A stretch of 8,356 nt of DNA from Verrucomicrobiales bacterium (GTDB lineage Bacteria > Verrucomicrobiota > Verrucomicrobiia > Verrucomicrobiales > DEV007). The translations under genes and the position numbers were made by a program. Below the pieces are notes generated by a model. It saw nothing but the letters and a program-made list of their open reading frames with translations. It did no database searches and was not told the DNA's origin. The stretch spans positions 59,600 through 67,955 of the forward strand of contig PAPL01000055.1 of assembly GCA_002708885.1 (NCBI GenBank), given 5' to 3'. This document shows positions 1 to 6,703 of this stretch, in pieces. Each line of letters begins with the position of its first letter. The stretch's first letter is position 1.

Positions 1-600
1 GCAATGAAGCTTAAAGTTGGTTCTCCCGAACCGGAGCGGGACATAAGAAGAGCTTCACTAGTACGTGAGGCAGTAGGTGATACTGCCAGAATCATGGTCG
101 ATGCGAATCAGGCATGGTCACTGCCGAGGGCCTTAGAAGTATGTGAGCAGCTCCAAAGAATGGATCCTTACTGGGTAGAGGAACCTACCCAACCGGATGA
201 TATTCTTGCTCACCGAAAAATAGCACAGGCGATTAGTCCGGTCCCCGTGGCCGTTGGTGAGGCAGTCAGTAACCGGGTCATCTGGAAAAATTTTCTTGAA
301 GCTGAAGCGGTAGGTGTGGTTCAGGCCGATTGCACGAGGCTAGCAGGAATCAGTGAATACTTAGCAGTGTCAATTCTCTGCACCAAGTATCCGGTTAAGG
401 TAATTCCTCATGTCGGAGACATGGGTCAGATTCATCATCATTTGGTCTTTTTTAATCATATTGCACTTGGGCATAAAAAATATTTTTTGGAGTATATTCC
501 TCATCTGAGGGATTATTTTCGGTTCCCTGCCATTGTCAGGGACGGTGCATATCAGGCTCCTCAGGAGCCGGGTTCATCTACGGATCTTAATTCTGATTGA
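1..600 (+). CDS. Enolase-superfamily acid-sugar dehydratase, L-fuconate dehydratase-like (C-terminal part)
   Basis: The reading frame is open to the left edge, so the N-terminal capping domain and start lie outside; about 199 codons of the catalytic barrel remain. Counting from the Met at bases 4-6, I see the KxK catalytic lysines (K2, K4), Mg ligands D33 (VDAN), E59 (VEEP) and E86 (GE), and the dyad D109 and H136 (PH). The spacings D33-E59-E86-D109-H136 (26, 27, 23, 27) match those I recall for Xanthomonas L-fuconate dehydratase. The C-terminal end (LEYIPHLRDYF, then an IVRDGAY-type strand and APQEPG) is also like that family. Such enzymes dehydrate sugar acids to 2-keto-3-deoxy acids in the cytoplasm. 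The loop after the catalytic His (GDMGQIHHH) differs from classical FucD, so the substrate may be another acid sugar. It converges with the minus-strand secreted genes and is not in their operon. Confidence 0.85.
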   Translation, partial: AMKLKVGSPEPERDIRRASLVREAVGDTARIMVDANQAWSLPRALEVCEQLQRMDPYWVEEPTQPDDILAHRKIAQAISPVPVAVGEAVSNRVIWKNFLEAEAVGVVQADCTRLAGISEYLAVSILCTKYPVKVIPHVGDMGQIHHHLVFFNHIALGHKKYFLEYIPHLRDYFRFPAIVRDGAYQAPQEPGSSTDLNSD

Positions 601-760
601 CCCTCAAAAAATAGCTTCTGATAGATTGAGGAACACATCATTATCTTGAGGCTCTTGCAAAAAGTCTTCGAATTTTGTTATGTGGCTTTTACAAATAAGA
701 TAGCAGGTACTACCGCAGGATTTGCCATGAAGTAAATGACTGAATGGTGCGGGGAATGAT
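601..760. other. Convergent intergenic region with weak hairpins
   Basis: This 160-base gap lies between two genes pointing at each other, so transcription should end here from both sides. Two inverted repeats are visible. CCTCAA at 602-607 pairs with TTGAGG at 626-631, just after the dehydratase stop; TTGAGG recurs at 646-651. GACTGAAT at 738-745 pairs with ATTCAGTC at 759-766 and overlaps the stop codon of the minus-strand gene. Neither is followed by a clear T-run in the relevant direction, so these are only weak terminator candidates. I see no gene here. Confidence 0.3.
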
Positions 761-1807
761 TCAGTCCAATGTTCTTACACGATAAAAGATCTCTCCTGCT
801 TCATTCTCTGGGGCCAGAAAGTCGTCCACGAATTCAGTTTTGTCTTTTTCCCCAATGACTCCGTCATCGAGCTCTTCCCATGTATGAAGATCATATGAAG
901 CATCAACAGCATATTCCTCACCGGGTGAAGAGCTGAATTGAATAGTTGCGGCTCCGGTATCTGGATCACGAATTATCTTAATAATTTCAAAGGTCGCGGA
1001 ATAAGTCACTATGAGTTGAGGCCGCAGTTCCTTATCTTTTGCTTCGCTACTGTGAAAAATGTGAGTTGTGTTGTCAGAGCCCTTCAATAGAATTCCCTCA
1101 TTAGTAGTTTCTGGTGCCGGCTGATTCCAGTTCCAATCAGATGTCCAGCATGGATTTCCGCCCCTATCACGGAGACCCTGAATTGGACTTGAAATGGACC
1201 AATCATCGATCAGGCCATTGAGGTCACCATCAAACTCAATATCAAATTTGGTGTTTTCACTTGAATCTAAGTTATCGGTTACACCTAGTGCTTCATCATC
1301 ATAGTCTATTCCCGGATCAGTTGGGCCTGCAGTTCCGCTGGCCCAACTAGGTTTTGATGATAATCCACCATAATCTGCAAGGTGGAACCATGTCACTTCG
1401 TGACGATTTCCTCCAAATACTGTGCCGCCGCAATTACCACCTTCACGCCAAGCCGAATTAGCAATGTCAAGTCTGTGTGCAGAGACGCTACCATTTTGGG
1501 GAGCATTTTTGCTGAAAAGTCTTAGAGTGACAGAATTAATTTGAAGGTATTTTTTTTTTAATGAGGAAACATCAAATCTGATCAGACCTATTCTTGTCTG
1601 CCCGTTGATTTCTATAGTCGCACAATTCCCGAAATTGGACATCCCCCCTGAAAAAGCGTTCCCGTTCCTGACAAAAGTATCATCAGTGCCCTGATAATCT
1701 GCATCATTTCTAAAGACTACCGTGATTGCTGTTGCTACCTGGTAGGCTGTAGAACAGATACAAACCAGGCAAAAAACTAATATTTTCCGCCATTTAAGGG
1801 ATGTCAT
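761..1807 (-). CDS. Secreted DNRLRE/CBM96-like protein with C-terminal SxDLxxW...FYRV module
   Basis: This is a predicted Sec-exported, glycan-binding or adhesive protein with no catalytic domain that I recognise. Numbered from an in-frame TTG at 1813, residues 9-29 form a hydrophobic signal ending in ATA. Residues about 30-271 match the DNRLRE/CBM96 pattern: an early DDTFVR strand, IRFDVSSL (78-85), a VTLRLF strand (95-100), then NEGILLKG (238-245), FHSSE (253-257) and RPQLIVTY (264-271). Cys64 and Cys128 are conserved in its paralogue at 2895-3725 and could form a disulfide. Residues 275-350 form the tail shared with the 1889-2830 gene. I chose ATG at 1807 over the TTG two codons upstream because the bases around the TTG (ATTGG) recur before another gene's ATG where the TTG is out of frame. 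There is no clear Shine-Dalgarno. It is the last gene of the minus-strand run, behind a hairpin. CBM96 members bind polysaccharides such as alginate; the ligand here is unknown. Confidence 0.85.
   Translation of the reverse strand: MTSLKWRKILVFCLVCICSTAYQVATAITVVFRNDADYQGTDDTFVRNGNAFSGGMSNFGNCATIEINGQTRIGLIRFDVSSLKKKYLQINSVTLRLFSKNAPQNGSVSAHRLDIANSAWREGGNCGGTVFGGNRHEVTWFHLADYGGLSSKPSWASGTAGPTDPGIDYDDEALGVTDNLDSSENTKFDIEFDGDLNGLIDDWSISSPIQGLRDRGGNPCWTSDWNWNQPAPETTNEGILLKGSDNTTHIFHSSEAKDKELRPQLIVTYSATFEIIKIIRDPDTGAATIQFSSSPGEEYAVDASYDLHTWEELDDGVIGEKDKTEFVDDFLAPENEAGEIFYRVRTLD
764..991 (-). repeat. Copy 1 of shared 76-codon C-terminal tail
   Basis: These are the last 76 codons of the 761-1807 gene. 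Aligned without gaps to the end of the 1889-2830 gene, 52 of 76 residues are identical, including IIRD, DTG, DLxTW, ELDDG, KDKTEF, DDFLAPE and EIFYRVR. The longest identical DNA run I noticed is 18 bases (GAATTCAGTTTTGTCTTT on the plus strand). The bodies upstream of the tail are unrelated, so the tail is a mobile module and not a sign of whole-gene duplication. Confidence 0.85.
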
Positions 1808-1835
1808 ATCCAATTGGTTTATTTGAGTCTAGTCT

Positions 1836-1866
1836 AAAAAAGATTTCTTCATTTCATGAAGAAGTC
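1836..1866 (-). terminator. Probable intrinsic terminator after the 1889-2830 gene
   Basis: Plus-strand TTCTTCAT (1845-1852) and ATGAAGAA (1856-1863) form a perfect 8-bp stem with a 3-base loop. Read on the minus strand, the stem is followed after four bases by six Ts (1841-1836). It begins 26 bases beyond the stop codon of the 1889-2830 gene. The stem is AT-rich, so termination may be partial and would reduce transcription into the 761-1807 gene. No equivalent hairpin with a T-run exists in the other gaps of this gene run. Confidence 0.5.
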
Positions 1867-1888
1867 ATCAGACTATCGAATCATTTGG

Positions 1889-2830
1889 TCACTCTAATTT
1901 GCGAACTCGATAGAAAATTTCTTCGCCTTTTTTTTCAGGTGCTAGAAAATCATCGGTGAATTCAGTTTTGTCTTTGTTTCCAATTAGGCCATCATCAAGT
2001 TCATCCCAAGTGATCAGATCAGAGGAAGCATCGATTCCATAAACTGAACCGGCTGAAGAGGTAAATTCAATAGTCACGGATCCGGTATCTTGGTCTCGGA
2101 TGATTTGAGTGATTTCAAAATTATTTGAATATGACGGATCAAAAAATACTCCTCCGAGTGCGTTAGCTTCCCATCTCTGATCCTGTTCACCTGATACAGT
2201 GAAAACATCTCCTGCATTACCGCTAATATCAAAGAAAACATAATCAACATCAGCGTCCCTCCATTCCTCGTCGGGTCCTACCGCGTCAACGAGGTCCGAT
2301 TCGACTCCATCTGGTCCACTTACCTTAACTGATCTGGACGCTTCCCACAACAGTCCGGGAGGACCATCAGGAGTCGTGTCTGTGATGACTCCAAGGCGGA
2401 AACTGGCATCTTCAGTGAGAGTAATTTCAAAAAAATCATCGATCGTTCCTGTGGGTCCAGAGTTGGCCCAAAAATCGCCACAGACCCGGTCAGGAACATC
2501 ACCTGGTCCGGTTTCAGCAACGTCATCAAATTTGGCCTGGTACTGCTCAGCACCGACACCCTCATAACCTTTTCCGAGGATTGTAATTTCAGCGTACGGA
2601 GGCTGTAACGTGTTGTTCTCATCTCCGTCAGGATACTGAGCGATGAGCCACCCATCCGTGCCATAGATGTTATCTTCGTCACCGAATGGTTTTTGGATAT
2701 CCGAAGATCTCCACGCATCGTTCGTTTCTTCATCGACACCGACCGGTACAATTGTCGCGGACATCAATGACTGGTTTACAAAACAAAAAGTACCCAATAA
2801 AACTAAATACACTATGCGCAAATTACTCAT
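1889..2830 (-). CDS. Secreted acidic beta-rich protein of unknown function with C-terminal SxDLxxW...FYRV module
   Basis: I do not recognise a characterised family for the body. Counting from an in-frame TTG at 2836, residues 6-27 are a hydrophobic signal peptide ending in MSA. The mature part (about 28-239) is strongly acidic and strand-rich. It includes FFEITLTEDASFRLGV (135-150), VFFDISGNAGDVFTVSG (200-216) and LGGVFFDP (227-234). This is the kind of extracellular beta-sandwich often seen in PEP-CTERM-type proteins of Verrucomicrobiota and Planctomycetota, though no PEP-CTERM signal is present. Residues 240-315 are the 76-residue tail also found on the 761-1807 gene. ATG at 2830 is the preferred start; the TTG two codons earlier is probably part of a conserved leader. 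The gap from the upstream gene is 64 bases, and a hairpin with six Ts follows the stop. A role in surface binding is inference. Confidence 0.8.
   Translation of the reverse strand: MSNLRIVYLVLLGTFCFVNQSLMSATIVPVGVDEETNDAWRSSDIQKPFGDEDNIYGTDGWLIAQYPDGDENNTLQPPYAEITILGKGYEGVGAEQYQAKFDDVAETGPGDVPDRVCGDFWANSGPTGTIDDFFEITLTEDASFRLGVITDTTPDGPPGLLWEASRSVKVSGPDGVESDLVDAVGPDEEWRDADVDYVFFDISGNAGDVFTVSGEQDQRWEANALGGVFFDPSYSNNFEITQIIRDQDTGSVTIEFTSSAGSVYGIDASSDLITWDELDDGLIGNKDKTEFTDDFLAPEKKGEEIFYRVRKLE
1892..2119 (-). repeat. Copy 2 of shared 76-codon C-terminal tail
   Basis: These are the last 76 codons of the 1889-2830 gene, co-linear and ungapped with the tail at 764-991 (52 of 76 residues identical). 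The module opens with FEI at the end of the unique body and closes with FYRVRKLE. Conservation is strongest in the second half (ELDDG to FYRVR), which suggests that this part makes the functional contact. Confidence 0.85.
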
Positions 2831-2894
2831 ATCCAATGAGTTGCATTTTAAATAGAGTGGGCTCTAAGGATCAAGGAGAAATTCTTCTCACTGG

Positions 2895-3725
2895 TCAGCT
2901 CTTTTTTCTCGGCTCATAACTGACAATGAGCTGGGGCCGTAATTCAGGGTTCTCAGCTTCACTGCTGTGAAAAACGTGAACTGTTCCATCTGATCCTTTC
3001 AAAAGAATGCCTTCGTTAGCTGTTTCTGCTGCTGGTTGTGCCCAGTTCCAGTCAGCTGTCCATGATGGGTTCCCTCCCCTATCACGTAGCTCGGGAATCG
3101 GCGATGCTAGGGCCCAATCATTGATAAGACCATTCAGATCACCATCAAAGACAATATCAAATTTGGCATTTTCTTTTGATTCTCTGTTGTCGGTCGAACC
3201 GAGTGCTTTTTCATCATAATCAACGCCTGCCGTTGAAGGGCCAGCCGTTCTACTTGCCCAGCTCGGTGGCGGCGATGGGAAACCGCCATAATCGACAAGA
3301 TGAAACCATGTCACTTCATGGCGATTGCCTCCAATGACAGTGCCTCCACAATTACCTCCTTCTCGCCAGGCAGAGTTTGCAATGTTGAGCCTGTGTGCAG
3401 AAACCTTACCGCTCTTGGGAGCATTCTTGCTGAATAGTCTGAGGGTAACAGTATTGATTTTAATATATTTTTTAAACAGAGATGATACATCGAACCGAAT
3501 GAGCCCCAATCTTGTCTGTTCGTTTATTTCAATAGTTGGGCATCTTCCGAAATTTGACATTCCTCCGGAAAAGCTACTGCCTTTTCTCACAAAGGTATCA
3601 TCTGTCCCTTTGTATTTTGCGTCATTTTTAAAGACTGCTGTGATTGTGGATTCATTTGCAATCGCTTCTGAACAAAAAAGAACTAGGAAAATTAAAGATG
3701 AATTCAATAACTTAAAGATTTTCAT
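2895..3725 (-). CDS. Secreted DNRLRE/CBM96-like protein, tail-less paralogue
   Basis: This 276-residue protein has a signal peptide (hydrophobic residues 6-22, likely cut after AIA at 21-23) and a single DNRLRE/CBM96-like domain (about 28-270). It is a close paralogue of the 761-1807 product: 100 of 121 residues match between I28 and G148. Hallmarks are IRFDVSSL (76-83), VTLRLF, NEGILLKG, FHSSE and RPQLIVSY (263-270). Cys62 and Cys126 are conserved with the paralogue; its third cysteine (PCW) is Ser here. It ends six residues after the domain and lacks the 76-residue tail of its paralogue. ATG at 3725 is the start. It lies 22 bases after the large cytochrome-like gene and is probably co-transcribed with it, which links the domain to that complex. 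The likely role is glycan binding at the cell surface; the ligand is unknown. Confidence 0.87.
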   Translation of the reverse strand: MKIFKLLNSSLIFLVLFCSEAIANESTITAVFKNDAKYKGTDDTFVRKGSSFSGGMSNFGRCPTIEINEQTRLGLIRFDVSSLFKKYIKINTVTLRLFSKNAPKSGKVSAHRLNIANSAWREGGNCGGTVIGGNRHEVTWFHLVDYGGFPSPPPSWASRTAGPSTAGVDYDEKALGSTDNRESKENAKFDIVFDGDLNGLINDWALASPIPELRDRGGNPSWTADWNWAQPAAETANEGILLKGSDGTVHVFHSSEAENPELRPQLIVSYEPRKKS

Positions 3726-3747
3726 GCCAATGTGTTTGATTAAATCT

Positions 3748-6690
3748 TTAGGATTTCAGAAAGCTCTCACTCAAGATGACTTCTCTTATCAGTGACTTGA
3801 TTTTGAAATCTTCTTTTTCCGTTTTTTCGAGAATACGATCGATAATTAGTGAATCGGAGGGACTAAGTTCCCTCGCAAGCGAGAACCTCATCAGGTGGCC
3901 TATGAATGCTTTTGCTATGCGCTTATTTTCCTTCGAAAGGGATTCCTTAAATTCGACAATGCTTTTAAAATCGTGTTTTCGAACCAATTTGCCGCTCATA
4001 TCAACATCGCGACCATTCTCGTACTTGTCTCTCCATCTCCCAGTGATATCGAAATTTTCCAGTGCGAACCCTAGCGGATCTATTCTTGAATGACAGCCGG
4101 CACAGTCGGGATTTTCCCTGTGCTTCGCAAAAGTTTCTCTGATAGTCATGTTTTTTTCGTTTTCCTCTTCTTTGAGTGGCGGCACATCATTGGGGGGAGG
4201 AGGTGGAGGATCATTAAATACTACGCCAAGGACCCAGGCCCCACGTGCCACCGGGTGCGTCCTTTTCGGTCCTGAGGTCATGCTTAACATTGCTGCGTTT
4301 GTGATGATCCCGCCATAGCGTGGATCTGAGTTGGCAACTCTATTGAATGTTTGCGAGTACAATTTCTTACGAATTTCATCATCGTAACGGCGTTGAATTT
4401 CCTGACGCGCTTTATTTGGATCTGCATTCTGAGGGATTTTCTTCAATGCATTTTCGGATTCACTGATAATCTTATTTAATGAGATCCTTTTCTCTTTTTG
4501 TTCATCAGTCAGCGCAACTAGCAATTGTTTTTCAGAGACGAATAAATTCAGTCCACTACTTGAAGCGGCAATTTCCTCTGCACTAAGGGCCCTGTCATAA
4601 AAACGGGCTCTGGCCAGTGTAACGTCCAGACGCCTGTTTCCACCTGCTGGCAAGTGACGCGTACCAAAGATCACTGAGCTCTGATTCTTAGGAAACTTGG
4701 CCGAACCTTTTTTAAATGGTTTACCATATGGCTGACCGTTCCGATAAAGAGATGTTGTTCCATCTTCCTTGTAAACCATGGCAAGATGAAGCCGTTCGTT
4801 TGCATTTTTCTCAGGAAAAGAATCAGGAAAATCAAGTGTGCGTGCAAAACCGTTACTGCCCGATATCCAGTGCCTGTTCTTTCTTTCACCAATGACAATA
4901 GTATCAAAGAAATCGCCGGGTCCCTGAATTCCCATGAGTCCGCCTCCTCTCATATCTATGTTATGAACTTTGCACCAGACCTCTAGGGTCTTCGCTCCGA
5001 GGTCCATTGGCAGGCCTTTACTTTGAAGGTAAGCACCGCCTTGGAGTATCGCAGCTCCTCCATCAAATTTTATTTTCCCATGATTTTTCAGATCGAGTGA
5101 CCCAATTGAGTCCTTGAGGTCACCATTAAATTCCCAAGCCGCAAAGGGCATTAAATCTATGGGCTTCTGTGTTCCTGCGAGTTGTCTCCTCTTTTTTAAT
5201 ATCCTGTCCTTTATGGGTTTAATAAGGGCTTCAAGATCGTTCTGGGCAACAGTGATTTTGTCCGATAATTGCTTTCTTTGAAGGTCTTTATTCTTGTTCT
5301 CTTCAATGATCAACGAGGCATCAAAGCTGGGAGGCTTGAGATCTGATTCGTACCAGGTTTTAAGAAATTCACTGCGGTAACTGAAATTTGGAGAAATGAG
5401 CTCAAATACCGGTCTGTTTTCAACAAAAACAGTGTCGAATAAAAGTAGTGGCTCGAGGACCATTTGAAGGCTGGCCGGATTATTTTTATCTATGCTAAAT
5501 AGCCTTGCCTTGCCCGGGTCAGGCGTCGCAGCCAATGCATTTTCCAGTTGCATCCATTGCGAAGGAAAAGTGTCGAGGAATCGCTCAATCTTGGGACTTT
5601 TGAACATATAGTCCACTGCTTCTATTATTGAGTCTTGGCTTTGCAATTTTCCTTCATCTGCAAGTTTTAAAAGTGCATCATCTGGTCCACTTGCCCACAA
5701 AAAGAACGAAAGGTTAGAAGCGATTACGAAAGGGTCTTTCTGATCACTATGATGTCCATAGCGGAAAAGAAATTTTGGTGAGGAGAGGACCGCTGAAGCT
5801 GTCTTTTTCATCGCATCAGTGAACGATGATCCGGCATTTATTTTTTTGAGTCCGTAATTAGAATATCTGTCTAGTGTTTGTTGGTCAATTGGGCCTCTGA
5901 ATGCTCTCCTCATGAATGGGCCGAGGCGATTTTTTATTTCATCTAGAAGATTGCCATTGGCTTCGGGGGCTTTGAAAAATTCGTTCCATATCGCTACAGA
6001 ACCTTCGTTGAAATCCGGACTCTCTAAGATAGATACGCTGAGTTTAAGAAATGAATCAAGTAGTAGTGGCGATAATGTTAGCTGATTTGCCTGATTATCA
6101 AAACCGTGCTCCGCGCGTAGGTCCTGTGGAAATGGATCCACATTTTTCATTCCACCCTCTTTGCGCAGAGACAGGCAGGAAACATTGACCGTGTCGGGTA
6201 CCCTTTCATTGAGAATGTAATTGTCATGCCTAGTCATCAGTTTTTCCTGAATATTAAAGACATTATTGTTCAGTCCGAACAGGTCCCTGATTGTATTATT
6301 GTACTGGAACCGGTTAAGCCTTCGAAGATAAGAACCTTCCTTTTTAGCGCCAGCTGTTGAGGCCCTGAGAATATCTTTAAGAGAGCTGACTAGTCTTGTC
6401 CTATCAGCGTCGGTTAGGGCCGGTTCATCTTCAGGCGGCATGTCCATAGCATCTACCACTTCGATCATTTCTTTGATCATCTCGGGTTTGCCCATGAACT
6501 GTTCAAGGCTTTGTATTTCCTTAAGGTTGACTTTGCCTTTTACCTTCTTATCTCCGTGGCACTTGGTGCAGTTTTGCGTGAACAGGGGTTTAAGAAATGA
6601 ATCGAATTCATTTGCTTGAACATGAGTGATGACCATCAAAGAGATGACAGGCACCAGGAGGCCCCTGATTATGCATTTGTCTCTTTGCAT
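3748..6690 (-). CDS. Secreted PSCyt1-DUF1587-DUF1595-DUF1592-LamG-DUF1588-DUF1585 protein with two haem-type CxxCH motifs
   Basis: This is a multidomain exported protein of the planctomycete/verrucomicrobial cytochrome type. Numbered from an upstream TTG at 6759, the domains are: signal peptide 24-49; PSCyt1 with CTKCH at 64-68 and a candidate axial Met107 (MPP); DUF1587 from LRRLNRFQYNNTIRDLFGL (145-163) to about 240; DUF1595 about 275-333; DUF1592 about 345-470; a lysine-rich helical stretch 485-530; LamG/concanavalin-like fold about 538-733; a second helical stretch 740-800; DUF1588 from GGIITNAAMLSMTSG (816-830), with a DPPPPPP run and CAGCH at 886-890; and DUF1585 930-1003. I prefer ATG at 6690, because it places the signal peptide at the N-terminus and leaves a 13-base gap after the DUF1552 gene; the TTG start would add 23 residues and overlap that gene. 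Electron transfer or glycan processing at the envelope is inferred; the biochemical role of these proteins is not established. Confidence 0.93.
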   Translation of the reverse strand: MQRDKCIIRGLLVPVISLMVITHVQANEFDSFLKPLFTQNCTKCHGDKKVKGKVNLKEIQSLEQFMGKPEMIKEMIEVVDAMDMPPEDEPALTDADRTRLVSSLKDILRASTAGAKKEGSYLRRLNRFQYNNTIRDLFGLNNNVFNIQEKLMTRHDNYILNERVPDTVNVSCLSLRKEGGMKNVDPFPQDLRAEHGFDNQANQLTLSPLLLDSFLKLSVSILESPDFNEGSVAIWNEFFKAPEANGNLLDEIKNRLGPFMRRAFRGPIDQQTLDRYSNYGLKKINAGSSFTDAMKKTASAVLSSPKFLFRYGHHSDQKDPFVIASNLSFFLWASGPDDALLKLADEGKLQSQDSIIEAVDYMFKSPKIERFLDTFPSQWMQLENALAATPDPGKARLFSIDKNNPASLQMVLEPLLLFDTVFVENRPVFELISPNFSYRSEFLKTWYESDLKPPSFDASLIIEENKNKDLQRKQLSDKITVAQNDLEALIKPIKDRILKKRRQLAGTQKPIDLMPFAAWEFNGDLKDSIGSLDLKNHGKIKFDGGAAILQGGAYLQSKGLPMDLGAKTLEVWCKVHNIDMRGGGLMGIQGPGDFFDTIVIGERKNRHWISGSNGFARTLDFPDSFPEKNANERLHLAMVYKEDGTTSLYRNGQPYGKPFKKGSAKFPKNQSSVIFGTRHLPAGGNRRLDVTLARARFYDRALSAEEIAASSSGLNLFVSEKQLLVALTDEQKEKRISLNKIISESENALKKIPQNADPNKARQEIQRRYDDEIRKKLYSQTFNRVANSDPRYGGIITNAAMLSMTSGPKRTHPVARGAWVLGVVFNDPPPPPPNDVPPLKEEENEKNMTIRETFAKHRENPDCAGCHSRIDPLGFALENFDITGRWRDKYENGRDVDMSGKLVRKHDFKSIVEFKESLSKENKRIAKAFIGHLMRFSLARELSPSDSLIIDRILEKTEKEDFKIKSLIREVILSESFLKS

Positions 6691-6703
6691 TGGGAAATTA
6701 ATC

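Noticed and set aside
2320..2751. 143-codon minus-strand frame inside the 1889-2830 gene
   Set aside because: It is out of frame with a gene that has a signal peptide and a conserved tail. Its composition (Ser, Arg, Met, Leu) is typical of a shadow frame.
2853..2889. Two 5-bp hairpins (2853-2866 and 2876-2889) between the 2895-3725 and 1889-2830 genes
   Set aside because: The stems are short and neither is followed by a T-run on the minus strand, so they are not convincing terminators.
3325..3795. 156-codon open frame on the plus strand
   Set aside because: It lies antisense to the conserved CBM96-like gene and crosses into the gene upstream of it. The product matches no family I know, and the opposite strand has strong family motifs.
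4194..4209. G-rich run on the plus strand, a possible G-quadruplex or low-complexity tract
   Set aside because: It encodes the Pro-rich DPPPPPP segment that is a normal family feature of DUF1588 proteins.
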